64,000 bases of DNA from Paractinoplanes aksuensis (GTDB lineage: Bacteria; Actinomycetota; Actinomycetes; Mycobacteriales; Micromonosporaceae), in the NCBI RefSeq assembly GCF_024137025.1, contig NZ_JAMYJR010000009.1, positions 186,001 to 250,000 on the forward strand, in the 5' to 3' direction. Shown one piece after another: positions 36,646 through 44,525 of the stretch; positions within the stretch are counted from its first letter, which is position 1, and each line of letters opens with the position of its first letter. Under the pieces are notes generated by a model. It did no database searches. It saw only the letters and a program-made list of their open reading frames with translations, and was not told where the DNA came from. The position numbers were made by a program, and so were the translations under genes.

Positions 36646-38494
36646 GGCGCATCTCCATGTACATGCCGGTGACGGTCAGGATGTGAGGGACGAGATCGGT
36701 GGATCGTTTGATGTTGCCGACCACCATGGGCGAGAACTTGTCGAGGCACGCTTGGGCGTAGAACCGCAAGTGGGAGGCTTGTCCGTGTTCCCACTCGGTG
36801 GGGTCGTTGCGTTCGATGATGTCGCCGAGTTCGACGGCGGCGAGCAGCCCTGGAACGTGGTCGACGGTGCGGTAGCCGTTGGGGCAGGTGAAGCAGGCGA
36901 CGATGCCGAGGTCGCAGCGGCGGCCGGAGCCGTCCGGTGCGTTGCCGCCGGAGGTGCAGACGCCGATCTCGACGTCCATCACCCTGTCGGGGTCGACGGC
37001 GGCCAGGTCAGCGGCGGGTCCTTCGGTGGCGTCGGCGACGACGGTGAATCCGGCGACGGCATCGTCGTGGAACGCGTTCTGTGCTGCCGTGGCGTGCTTG
37101 TTGAAGACATGGTCGGGCAGCACGTGCGCGGTGTAGTGCAGTTTCGTGCTCGGCGTGTGGCCGTGGACGTCCGCGGTGAGACCTTCCCCCATGACTCGGC
37201 GCTGGGCCACGTAGCGCAGCGCTGACAGTCGAAGGGAAACCTCGCTGCGCGGGCCGGCTGTGGCTTCGTCCCAGTACTTGTCGAAGGTCGGCGATTTCCA
37301 GGCGTTGATGCGCCGGAACTCGTTGATGACCTGGGCTTCGACGGGTTCGGATGCATGCTCAACGTAGAGCCGGTCGACGACGGCCGCGGGGGTTCCGGCT
37401 GGGGCGGTGAGGTCCCGTCGAGAGTGTCGAGCGAAGCGGGTGAGGCCGGTCATCGTCTCGACGACGCCGCCTGCGGTGTAGATCGAGGTCAGCCGGGTGG
37501 GTCGGGTGTCCTCGGACCGGTTGCGGGCCTTGACGTTATGTTCGAGAGCGTAGTCGCTACCCAGGTAGGTGAGGGTGTCGGCGTCTTTCTGCAGCAGGAC
37601 GGAGGCGTTGAATCCGCTGTTCTCGCCGAGACAGTGCAGGATCAGCGCGGCAGTGATGAGGATGTTGTCTGGGTAGAGCGCGCGGCCGATCACCTTGATC
37701 TGTGGTCCGCGGAGCGGGCTGGTCCGGTTGTATTTGATGTAGCCGAACATGCGCGGATGAGTCAGAGCCCAGGCGACCTGCTGCTCGTACGGAGCGGCGA
37801 GTGACGGTTGCGGCGCACCTGGCTGGGAGAGGTCAGGGTGTGCGCGCTCGGCCCAGTCGATGAGTTCCTGGGCGGGGATGCGGAGCCAGCCGCGGCCAGT
37901 CACGTCGTGCCCGAGGCGCTCGAAGATCTCGCGCTGAGCAGTGAAGTATTCGGTGTAGACGGCCTTGGCCGCCGCTTCGATGGCATCGCTGACCGCGTCG
38001 TCATAGATGAACGGCGTTGAATCCTCAACCTGGAAACGGCTGTTCTTCAGTGCCCGACTAATGGCCACGCCGTTCGGATGGTTATCACGAACGGCGCGAG
38101 CCAGGAGCCAGCAAGCGGACCTTTTCGTATTGCTGTGCATAGGCTCGTAGAGCCACCTAAGCGTGGCAACGTCGAGCCGTGCATCGGCAAAGGTATCGAA
38201 GCCGCGCTCAGCCAAACGGTTGAGCATTGTCGTCGCCTGCCATCTCGCCTGCCGCAGAGTCTCCGAGGATTCCCACGCGGAGTCCGCGTCTCCGTTGTCG
38301 CCGACCTTGATCGAGTCGGCCATGGCTTGCAGCATCTGCTCAGCGGCGGGGGTGTGGTCGACGTGCAGCGTGACAACTTGCGGTTGGTAGGCGGCGGCGT
38401 GCTGGAAGGTGATGGACAGCCGCCGTTTGTCGACCTTGTTGATGCGCTCGATCTCGTAGGTTCCGCTGCGGTGGCCTCGGGTTGCGTGTGCCAT
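36638..38494 (-). CDS. Second tyrosine recombinase-family protein, catalytically degenerate
   Basis: 618 residues from ATG 38494, sharing one base with the preceding stop. An N-terminal SAM-like part and an integrase-type core are visible, with 'HGHTPSTKLHY' keeping the H and Tyr of the LGH...Y motif. The first catalytic Arg region reads 'CLGENSGFNASVLL' where active enzymes have TGxR, and the HxxR region reads 'SALRYV', so Arg I and the His appear missing. A zinc-finger-like end follows ('CTSGGNAPDGSGRRC', 'ACFTCPNGYRT'). By position and size it corresponds to TnpB/RitB. It may be a structural subunit of a heteromeric recombinase. Confidence 0.78.
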   Translation of the reverse strand: MAHATRGHRSGTYEIERINKVDKRRLSITFQHAAAYQPQVVTLHVDHTPAAEQMLQAMADSIKVGDNGDADSAWESSETLRQARWQATTMLNRLAERGFDTFADARLDVATLRWLYEPMHSNTKRSACWLLARAVRDNHPNGVAISRALKNSRFQVEDSTPFIYDDAVSDAIEAAAKAVYTEYFTAQREIFERLGHDVTGRGWLRIPAQELIDWAERAHPDLSQPGAPQPSLAAPYEQQVAWALTHPRMFGYIKYNRTSPLRGPQIKVIGRALYPDNILITAALILHCLGENSGFNASVLLQKDADTLTYLGSDYALEHNVKARNRSEDTRPTRLTSIYTAGGVVETMTGLTRFARHSRRDLTAPAGTPAAVVDRLYVEHASEPVEAQVINEFRRINAWKSPTFDKYWDEATAGPRSEVSLRLSALRYVAQRRVMGEGLTADVHGHTPSTKLHYTAHVLPDHVFNKHATAAQNAFHDDAVAGFTVVADATEGPAADLAAVDPDRVMDVEIGVCTSGGNAPDGSGRRCDLGIVACFTCPNGYRTVDHVPGLLAAVELGDIIERNDPTEWEHGQASHLRFYAQACLDKFSPMVVGNIKRSTDLVPHILTVTGMYMEMRHG

Positions 38495-39885
38495 CAGAAC
38501 CATCCGAGGAAGTGATCGACCGGGATTCCGAGGAATCGGTGCGCAGTCTGGGTGTAGAGACGGGTGGACTGTTCGCTGGAGTGGCCGAGGGAGAACTTGA
38601 CGAGTTCGACGGCCGCGGCGATGTGGTCGACCATCCAGTCGTCACGTCGGTGTTGTTCGACGATGTCCGCGATGACGCCCCGGTAAATCGCGACGGTGAG
38701 GTGAACGGCGTAGGTATGCCGTAGGTCGTGGATTCTGAAGTTTTCGGGGAAATCGGGGTCGATGCGTTCGCGTACGAATGTGCGCGCGGTCTCGATGGCG
38801 TGCTGGAGGCTGCGGTAGGCGAGTGGCTCGCCGGTGTACTCGTTGAGGAAGAGGACCGGACTCGCGCCGTCCGCCGTGACCAGGCGGCGACGGAAGTCCT
38901 CATCTGCGTCGGCCCAGCGTTTGCTGGCGACCACGTCGGGTGCCTCAGTGGTCCGGTAGCGGACCGTGGTGGAGTCGGCCGATTCGATGAGCAGGGGCCG
39001 GGCGGGACGATAGGTGGTGCGGTCGATGAGGTCGGCGCGGGCACCGTCGATGTACTCGCGGACCGCGGCGAGGTGGTGAGTGAAGGCGAGCGCGTCGCCG
39101 CCGGCGTCGCCCTTGGTGATGTGGTCGGCGACGCGCATGGTGGTGATCGGCAGCCCGCCCAGGGGTGGGATCTCGTGGACGGTGATGTTGGCGAGGTTGT
39201 TGCGTCGGATGCCGGTGGCCAGGCCGAGGGCGAAGAGGGCGTGGTCGCGGTCGGCTCCGAGGTAGGGGAACTGGTTGCCGTCGAGGTCGGTTCGGAGTGC
39301 GCCCATGAGCAGGTACTGGGCATACTCGGGGGTGATGGGGATGCCTGCCGAGCCGGTGTTGCGGCGGCGGGGCTGGTATTTGGCGATCGTGGTGCCGGTG
39401 CCGCCGTCGCGCCGGGTGACGGTGACGATCTCGAACGGCGGTAGGTGCTGGTAGTGGCGTTGGGCGTACTCGTAGAAGCGCTTGATGGCGGACGCGGCAT
39501 GGGCCCAGCCGCGTGAGGTGAGCGTGGTTTCTTCGTCGGTGCCGTACTGGCGCTGGCGGTAGAAGGCGGCGAAGTGGTCCTCGGTGGCGGCGAGGACGGG
39601 GTCGCGGCGGTCTTCGTAGGGGTGCAGGCCGCGAGTGTTGCAGAGGTAGTCGAGCCAGGCTCGCAAATCGGAGGCGAGGCGGCGGGCCGAGGCGAGGTTC
39701 GGCCGGATAGTGCAGTGGTGGCGCAGGTAGTTGCTGGTCGGGGTATGGATGCGGCCGTTGATGGTGATGAACGGGGCGAGGACGCGGTCGGTCAGGTTGA
39801 TGGGCAGGGCGTCTTCGCCGAGTACGGCGGCCACGATGGCGGGCTCGTACTCGATGGGTTCATGAACCTTGACGGTGTGTGGCAC
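38494..39885 (-). CDS. First tyrosine recombinase/integrase
   Basis: 463 residues from GTG 39885 with AAGGAG upstream. The N-terminal core-binding domain (about 60-180, 'ASDLRAWLDYLCNTRG') is followed by the catalytic domain with Arg of 'ATGIRRNNL', His and Arg of 'HDLRHTYAVHL', His of 'LGHSSEQSTRLYTQ' and the nucleophile Tyr in 'RLYTQ'. All key residues are present, so this subunit should be active. It is the first gene of the four-gene recombinase operon and its promoter lies in the 95 bases up to the right inverted repeat, so the repeat may be an autoregulatory binding site. Confidence 0.9.
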   Translation of the reverse strand: MPHTVKVHEPIEYEPAIVAAVLGEDALPINLTDRVLAPFITINGRIHTPTSNYLRHHCTIRPNLASARRLASDLRAWLDYLCNTRGLHPYEDRRDPVLAATEDHFAAFYRQRQYGTDEETTLTSRGWAHAASAIKRFYEYAQRHYQHLPPFEIVTVTRRDGGTGTTIAKYQPRRRNTGSAGIPITPEYAQYLLMGALRTDLDGNQFPYLGADRDHALFALGLATGIRRNNLANITVHEIPPLGGLPITTMRVADHITKGDAGGDALAFTHHLAAVREYIDGARADLIDRTTYRPARPLLIESADSTTVRYRTTEAPDVVASKRWADADEDFRRRLVTADGASPVLFLNEYTGEPLAYRSLQHAIETARTFVRERIDPDFPENFRIHDLRHTYAVHLTVAIYRGVIADIVEQHRRDDWMVDHIAAAVELVKFSLGHSSEQSTRLYTQTAHRFLGIPVDHFLGWF

Positions 39886-39959
39886 GGACTGGGTCTCCTT
39901 CGGACAGGTGTCGTTCCCTGCCGAACCCGAGTCGAGTCCACGTGGTGTAGCAACGGAAA

Positions 39960-39989
39960 GTCCCCCGGACCGTAGCAGGTCCGGGGGAC
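39960..39989. terminator. Perfect 12-bp hairpin downstream of nrdJ and inside the element end
   Basis: GTCCCCCGGACC (39960-39971) pairs with GGTCCGGGGGAC (39978-39989) around a 6-base loop. On the minus strand it is followed by TTT, so it can terminate nrdJ transcription. It overlaps the inner edge of the right inverted repeat, so it may also be part of the recombination site. Confidence 0.65.
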
Positions 39990-40012
39990 ACCCGATTGGT
40001 CAGGCGTACAGC
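39980..40012. repeat. Right terminal inverted repeat of the recombinase element
   Basis: On the minus strand the blocks GCTGTAC, CTGACC, CGGG and TGTCCCCCGGA match the left end at 31483-31516 in the same order, with three small indels. CTCA (40013-40016) lies immediately outside, as on the left. The repeat ends 55 bases from the nrdJ stop codon. Confidence 0.7.
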
Positions 40013-40066
40013 CTCATCTGAGGTCTCAAGACACCCCCGCAGGGGACACCCTGAGAATGGTCAGTC

Positions 40067-42973
40067 TCAGCTGCAGCCGGAGGTGCTGCCGCAGCCTTCA
40101 CAGACGTAGCAGCTGCCGGCGCGGCGCATCTTGGTGCCGCAGGTGAAGCAGAGCGGGGCGTCGGCCGACTGGCCCATCACGATCTCGAGCAGTTCGGTCG
40201 AGGAGCCGGCCACCGGGGACGGGGCCGCCTTCTCTTCCGCGTCAATGGTGGTCGGGACGACGGCCTCGGCCGGGGCCGTGGCGGCGCCGACGGGGGCCGA
40301 GACCGGGGCGGACGCGGCCATGCCGGCCAGGTCGACCGCGGCCGCTTCGGCGGCGGCCTCGGCCTGGACCTGGGCCGCGCGCTCCTTGGCGGTGAAGATG
40401 CCGAGGTCGGCCCGGGTGTCGTACGGCAGGAAGTCGAGCGCCAGCCGACGGAAGATGTAGTCCATCACCGAGGACGCCATGCGCACGTCGGGGTCGTCGG
40501 TCATGCCGGCGGGCTCGAAGCGCATGTTGGTGAACTTGCTGACGTACGTCTCGAGCGGGACGCCGTACTGCAGCCCTATCGAGATCGCGACCGAGAAGGC
40601 GTCCATGACGCCGGCCAGGGTCGAGCCCTGCTTCGACATCTTGAGGAAGACCTCGCCGAGGCCGTCGTCCGGGTAGGACGACGCGGTGAGGTAGCCCTCG
40701 GCCCCGCCGACCGAGAACGACACCGTCTCGGACGGGCGCTTCTTGGGCAGGCGCTTGCGGACCGGGCGGTACTCGATGACCTTTTCGACGACCTTCTCGA
40801 CCTCGGTCGAGGCGGCCGGAGCGACCTCGGTCGTGGTCTTCTTGGAGCCGGCGGCCGAGAGCGGCTGGCCGACCTTGCAGTTGTCGCGGTAGATCGCGAG
40901 CGCCTTCAGGCCGAGCTTCCAGCCCTGGTAGTGGATGTTCTCGATCTCTTCGACGGTCGCCGTCTCGGGCATGTTGACCGTCTTCGAGATGGCGCCCGAG
41001 ATGAACGGCTGCACGGCCGCCATCATGCGCACGTGGCCCATGGGGGCGATCGCGCGCTCGCCCATGGCGCAGTCGAAGACCGCGTAGTGCTCGGGCTTGA
41101 GGCCCGGGGCGTCGACGACGTTGCCGTTCTCGGAGATGTGCTCGACGATCGCCTCGACCTGCTCCTCGGGGTAGCCGAGGCTGCGCAGGGCACGCGGGAC
41201 CGTCTGGTTGACGATCTGCATCGAGCCGCCGCCGACGAGCTTCTTGAACTTGACCAGGGCCAGGTCGGGCTCGATGCCGGTGGTGTCGCAGTCCATCATC
41301 AGGCCGATGGTGCCGGTCGGGGCGAGCACCGACGCCTGGGCGTTGCGCCAGCCGTTCTTCTCACCGATCTTGAGGCCCTGCTGCCACTGCTTGGTGGCCT
41401 CACGGACGAGCTCGGTGGCGACGGAACCGGCCGGGCGGATGTCGTCGTTGGCCGCGGCGTGCTTGCGCATGACGCGCTTGTGGGCCTCGGCGTTGCGGGC
41501 GTAACCCTCGTACGCGCCGACGACGCCGGCGATCTCGGCCGAGCGGCGGTAGGCCGTGCCGGTCATCAGCGAGGTGATGGCGGCGGCGACGTTACGACCG
41601 GCCTCCGAGTCGTACGGCAGGCCCGAGGCCATCAGCAGGGCGCCGATGTTGGCGTAGCCGATGCCGAGCTGGCGGTAGGCCCGGGTGGTGACGCCGATCT
41701 TCTCGGTCGGGAAGTCGGCGAAGGCGATCGAGATCTCCATCGCGGTGATGATGAACTCGACGCTCTGCACGAACTTCTCGGTCTCGAAGCCGCCGTCGGC
41801 CTTGAGGAACTTCATGAGGTTGAGCGACGCCAGGTTGCAGGACGAGTCGTCGAGCGACATGTATTCCGAGCACGGGTTGGACGCGGTGATACGGCCGGTC
41901 TCGGGGTTGGTGTGCCAGTCGTTGATCGTGTCGTCGTACTGCATGCCGGGGTCGGCACACTCCCAGGCAGCCTGGGCGATGTCGCGGAACAGCTTCTTGG
42001 CGTCGATGGTCTCGATGACCTCGCCGTCCTGCCGGCCGCGCAGACCGAACTCGGTGCCCGCCTCGTACGCCTTCATGAACTCGTCGCTGACGCGGACCGA
42101 GTTGTTGGCGTTCTGGTACTGCACGCTGACGATGTCGGCGCCGCCCAGGTCCATGTCGAAGCCGGCGTCGCGCAGGGCGCGGATCTTGTCTTCCTCGCGC
42201 GCCTTGGTCTGCACGAACTCTTCGATGTCGGGGTGATCGACGTCGAGGATGACCATCTTGGCCGCGCGGCGGGTGGCGCCACCGGACTTGATGGTGCCGG
42301 CGCTCGCGTCGGCGCCCCGCATGAAGCTCACCGGTCCGCTGGCGGTCCCCCCGGACGACAGCAGTTCCTTGGACGAGCGGATGCGCGACAGGTTGACGCC
42401 GGAGCCGGAGCCACCCTTGAAGATGAGCCCCTCCTCCTTGTACCAGTCGAGGATGGAGTCCATCGAGTCGTCGACCGAGAGGATGAAGCACGCGCTGACC
42501 TGCTGCGGCGACTTGGTGCCGACGTTGAACCAGACCGGCGAGTTGAAGCTGAACACCTGGTTCAGCAGCATCGCGGTCAGCTCGTGGTCGAACAGTTCGG
42601 CGTCGGCCGGGGTGGTGAAGTAGCCGTGCTTCTCGCCCGCCTTGCGGTACGTCGAGACGACCCGGTCGATCAGCTGCTTGAGCGACCACTCACGGTCGGG
42701 CGTGCCGACCGCGCCCCGGAAGTACTTGGTGGTGACGATGTTCGCCGCGTTGATGCTCCACCCGGACGGGAACTCGACACCCTTCTGCTCGAAATTGATC
42801 GAGCCGTCGCGCCAGTTCGTCATGACGACGTCGCGGCGCTCCCACTCGACCTGGTCGTACGGGTGAACGCCCTCGGTCGTCCAGACCCGCTCGACCCGCA
42901 GCCCCCCGCCGGCCACGCTGTTGCCGTTCGCACGGCTGCGCTGCCGACCTGCTGTGATGCCGTCCCCGGCCAT
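40067..42973 (-). CDS. nrdJ: Vitamin B12-dependent class II ribonucleotide reductase
   Basis: 968 residues from ATG 42973 with GGGGGAG upstream. The enzyme reduces ribonucleotides to deoxyribonucleotides using adenosylcobalamin, with no oxygen requirement. 'VSACFILSVDDSMDSILDW', the active-site loop 'SNPCSEYMSLDDSSCNLASLNL' (N-x-C-x-E radical motif) and 'LAPTGTIGLMMDCDTTGIEP' are typical. The C-terminus carries a zinc-ribbon-like reducing tail ('CFTCGTKMRRAGSCYVCEGCG') with the redox cysteines. It is the second gene of an operon with nrdR (42-base gap). A recombinase element is inserted immediately downstream. Confidence 0.97.
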   Translation of the reverse strand: MAGDGITAGRQRSRANGNSVAGGGLRVERVWTTEGVHPYDQVEWERRDVVMTNWRDGSINFEQKGVEFPSGWSINAANIVTTKYFRGAVGTPDREWSLKQLIDRVVSTYRKAGEKHGYFTTPADAELFDHELTAMLLNQVFSFNSPVWFNVGTKSPQQVSACFILSVDDSMDSILDWYKEEGLIFKGGSGSGVNLSRIRSSKELLSSGGTASGPVSFMRGADASAGTIKSGGATRRAAKMVILDVDHPDIEEFVQTKAREEDKIRALRDAGFDMDLGGADIVSVQYQNANNSVRVSDEFMKAYEAGTEFGLRGRQDGEVIETIDAKKLFRDIAQAAWECADPGMQYDDTINDWHTNPETGRITASNPCSEYMSLDDSSCNLASLNLMKFLKADGGFETEKFVQSVEFIITAMEISIAFADFPTEKIGVTTRAYRQLGIGYANIGALLMASGLPYDSEAGRNVAAAITSLMTGTAYRRSAEIAGVVGAYEGYARNAEAHKRVMRKHAAANDDIRPAGSVATELVREATKQWQQGLKIGEKNGWRNAQASVLAPTGTIGLMMDCDTTGIEPDLALVKFKKLVGGGSMQIVNQTVPRALRSLGYPEEQVEAIVEHISENGNVVDAPGLKPEHYAVFDCAMGERAIAPMGHVRMMAAVQPFISGAISKTVNMPETATVEEIENIHYQGWKLGLKALAIYRDNCKVGQPLSAAGSKKTTTEVAPAASTEVEKVVEKVIEYRPVRKRLPKKRPSETVSFSVGGAEGYLTASSYPDDGLGEVFLKMSKQGSTLAGVMDAFSVAISIGLQYGVPLETYVSKFTNMRFEPAGMTDDPDVRMASSVMDYIFRRLALDFLPYDTRADLGIFTAKERAAQVQAEAAAEAAAVDLAGMAASAPVSAPVGAATAPAEAVVPTTIDAEEKAAPSPVAGSSTELLEIVMGQSADAPLCFTCGTKMRRAGSCYVCEGCGSTSGCS

Positions 42974-43014
42974 ACTGCTCCCCCTCGTTGACACTGCCAC
43001 TCGTCTTTACTGCG

Positions 43015-43533
43015 TCATCCGCCGATTTTCGGTGTGCGGCCGCCGGACCGCGGCGCCACCGGGTGGCGCAGACCGGACTCGCGGGCGATCGTCGCCTCGC
43101 GCAGTGCGGTGATTTCTTTTTCGAACTCGTCGAGCGAGTCGAAGGATTTGTAGACGCTGGCGAACCGGAGATAGGCCACCTGATCCAGATCCCGCAGCGG
43201 GACCAGGATCGCCAGCCCGACCTCGTGACTGGGGATCTCGGCCGCGCCCTTGGCCCGGACGGTCTCCTCGACCTTCTGCGCGAGCAGCGCGATCGAGTCC
43301 TCGTCGACGGGCCGGCCCTGGCAGGCCTTGCGGACACCGCTCATGATCTTGGTGCGGCTGAAGGGCTCGGTGACGCCGCTGCGCTTCACGACGGCGAGCA
43401 CGGCCTCTTCGACCGTGGTGAACCGCTTGCCGCACTCGGGGCACGATCGACGGCGACGGATCAACTGACCGTCGTCGGCCTCGCGCGAGTCGACCACCCG
43501 AGAATCAGCGTGGCGACAGTACGGACAGCGCAC
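43015..43533 (-). CDS. nrdR: Transcriptional repressor NrdR
   Basis: 172 residues from GTG 43533, preceded by GGAGGGGG. The zinc ribbon '[39 protein letters not shown]' is followed by an ATP-cone domain ('[28 protein letters not shown]'), which senses dATP/ATP. NrdR represses ribonucleotide reductase genes through paired NrdR boxes. The adjacent nrdJ is the expected target. The promoter region has DnaA-box-like sites and a possible NrdR box (43627-43695). Confidence 0.96.
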   Translation of the reverse strand: MRCPYCRHADSRVVDSREADDGQLIRRRRSCPECGKRFTTVEEAVLAVVKRSGVTEPFSRTKIMSGVRKACQGRPVDEDSIALLAQKVEETVRAKGAAEIPSHEVGLAILVPLRDLDQVAYLRFASVYKSFDSLDEFEKEITALREATIARESGLRHPVAPRSGGRTPKIGG

Positions 43534-43626
43534 CTCGAACCCCCTCCGGCGCCTGTCACCGGAAAACGCGGGCACGCAAAAGCACGGCTGCTCGCTGGTA
43601 ACACACCAGTTCGCGCCGTTACGGCC

Positions 43627-43666
43627 TGTGGATAACCGGTGGAGGCGAACCCCAACCTGTGGATGA
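43627..43666. promoter_or_regulatory. Two DnaA-box-like sites spaced 31 bp
   Basis: TGTGGATAA (43627-43635) is an exact reverse complement of the DnaA box TTATCCACA. TGTGGATGA (43658-43666) is a one-base variant in the same orientation, exactly 31 bases away, about three helical turns. Confidence 0.5.
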
Positions 43667-43679
43667 CTTACACCCTTGT

Positions 43680-43695
43680 AACTACTAGATGTTGG
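43680..43695. promoter_or_regulatory. Candidate NrdR box
   Basis: AACTACTAGATGTTGG, on the nrdR strand CCAACATCTAGTAGTT, is a partial palindrome of the ACATCTAGT type that I recall from actinobacterial NrdR boxes. Only one clear copy was found, whereas functional sites are usually paired. Confidence 0.4.
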
Positions 43696-43918
43696 GGTAG
43701 ACGCTATGCCGCAGCGGACGCGGACGCAAGCTCAGCGGCATGCCGACGCGCCGTATTTTGCGACTCAACACGAGCGGTTGACCGCACCCTCACAGAACGA
43801 GGTGATCATGCCCCGTTTTGCCTCCGGACACCGGTTCGATCATGCAACGTCACGCGTTTTCGACCTTGCCGTTGTCGCGCTTCGGACATCGCCACGGTCG
43901 AGCCGGACGCGACGTGGA

Positions 43919-44257
43919 TCACGTTGCCCGCGGCAAGATCAAAACATCACCGGGGTGTACGCCGTAGCCCGACAGGCCGTTGAGGCGGCGCAACTCTTCG
44001 ACGGCGGCCTGACCGTCACGCCGGGACGACGTGCGGGCGGCGACATCCCACAACGTGTCACCCGGGCGGACGACGATCGACGGGGGCGGGCCGGCCGGCG
44101 GCTGCTCGGCCCGGGACGCGGTGGTGAACAACACGGCACTGGCGAGCGAGGCCAGCACGACGAGAAACCCGAGCACGACGGCGCGCCCGCGCCGGGTCAG
44201 CCGCAGCGGAGGCTGGACGGGCTGCATTCTCGGGGCCACCACAACGTCCGTCACCAT
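43919..44257 (-). CDS. LysM-domain protein next to lexA (SOS cell-division inhibitor-like)
   Basis: 112 residues from ATG 44257. Residues 1-27 are cytoplasmic ('PPLRLTRRGR'), one membrane helix spans about 28-48 ('AVVLGFLVVLASLASAVLF'), and an extracytoplasmic LysM domain follows ('IVVRPGDTLWDVAARTSSRRDGQAAVEELRRLNGLSGYGVHPGDVLILP'). The layout matches YneA of Bacillus and Rv2719c of mycobacteria, SOS-induced proteins that delay division and lie divergent from lexA. Two LexA-type sites at 44287-44316 support SOS control. Confidence 0.88.
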   Translation of the reverse strand: MVTDVVVAPRMQPVQPPLRLTRRGRAVVLGFLVVLASLASAVLFTTASRAEQPPAGPPPSIVVRPGDTLWDVAARTSSRRDGQAAVEELRRLNGLSGYGVHPGDVLILPRAT

Positions 44258-44286
44258 GGCGTATCTCCCACCGGGAAGACGATCTT

Positions 44287-44316
44287 CGTACGGACGTTCG
44301 ATCGAACGCCCGTACG
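44287..44316. promoter_or_regulatory. Paired SOS (LexA) boxes in lexA/LysM divergent promoter
   Basis: CGTACGGACGTTCG (44287-44300) and CGAACGCCCGTACG (44303-44316) each match the gram-positive/actinobacterial LexA box CGAACN4GTTCG with one substitution per box. They are near-perfect mirror images of each other around AT, forming a 30-bp palindrome about 30 bases upstream of the LysM start. Symmetric control of both divergent genes by LexA is the simplest reading. Confidence 0.75.
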
Positions 44317-44525
44317 ACGGTCTATCAGAACACGCGTACGGAAGTCGAGCACTTCCGGGCGACACGCCGGAAGAAAGTCGTACAGATGTTTGAATATGTC
44401 GTACCCCGCGATTACGGTTCTCCGTCAAAGGGGTCAGCCGGGCACGCGCCATCCCCACGGCAAGGCGCTCGGCTCCGCGAAGAGCACCACGTGCCGACGA
44501 GGCACTGGCCGACAGGGAGGCGGAC

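Larger units (their letters stand above)
31483..40012. mobile_element. About 8.5-kb tyrosine-recombinase element with cargo (RIT/Tn554-like)
   Basis: The island is bounded by imperfect inverted repeats (33-34 bp) and possible 4-bp CTCA direct repeats. On the minus strand it carries an operon of three tyrosine recombinases and a coiled-coil protein (39885 to 33853), and in the left part a DUF6817 gene, a small gene, a methyltransferase and a dehydrogenase. Multi-recombinase operons with a small helper are known from Tn554 (TnpA, TnpB, TnpC) and from recombinase-in-trio elements. Here there are four coupled genes plus cargo. The element sits between the secreted repeat protein gene and nrdJ. 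The frameshift in the third recombinase suggests it may now be immobile. Confidence 0.75.
43534..43918. promoter_or_regulatory. nrdRJ promoter region
   Basis: This 385-bp gene-free stretch separates nrdR from the LysM gene. Its middle holds the regulatory cluster at 43627-43695. The part from about 43700 to 43918 shows no convincing gene on either strand. Bases around 43535-43620 would form the nrdR 5' untranslated region. No cobalamin riboswitch motif was seen. Confidence 0.5.

Noticed and set aside
40931..42991. 686-codon plus-strand frame antisense to nrdJ
   Set aside because: Shadow frame with Leu/Gly/Asp-rich composition and no motif; nrdJ is unambiguous.
43534..43918. Small genes in the nrdR-LysM gap
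   Set aside because: Several short open frames exist but none has a ribosome-binding site, codon bias or recognisable protein; the region reads as promoter DNA.
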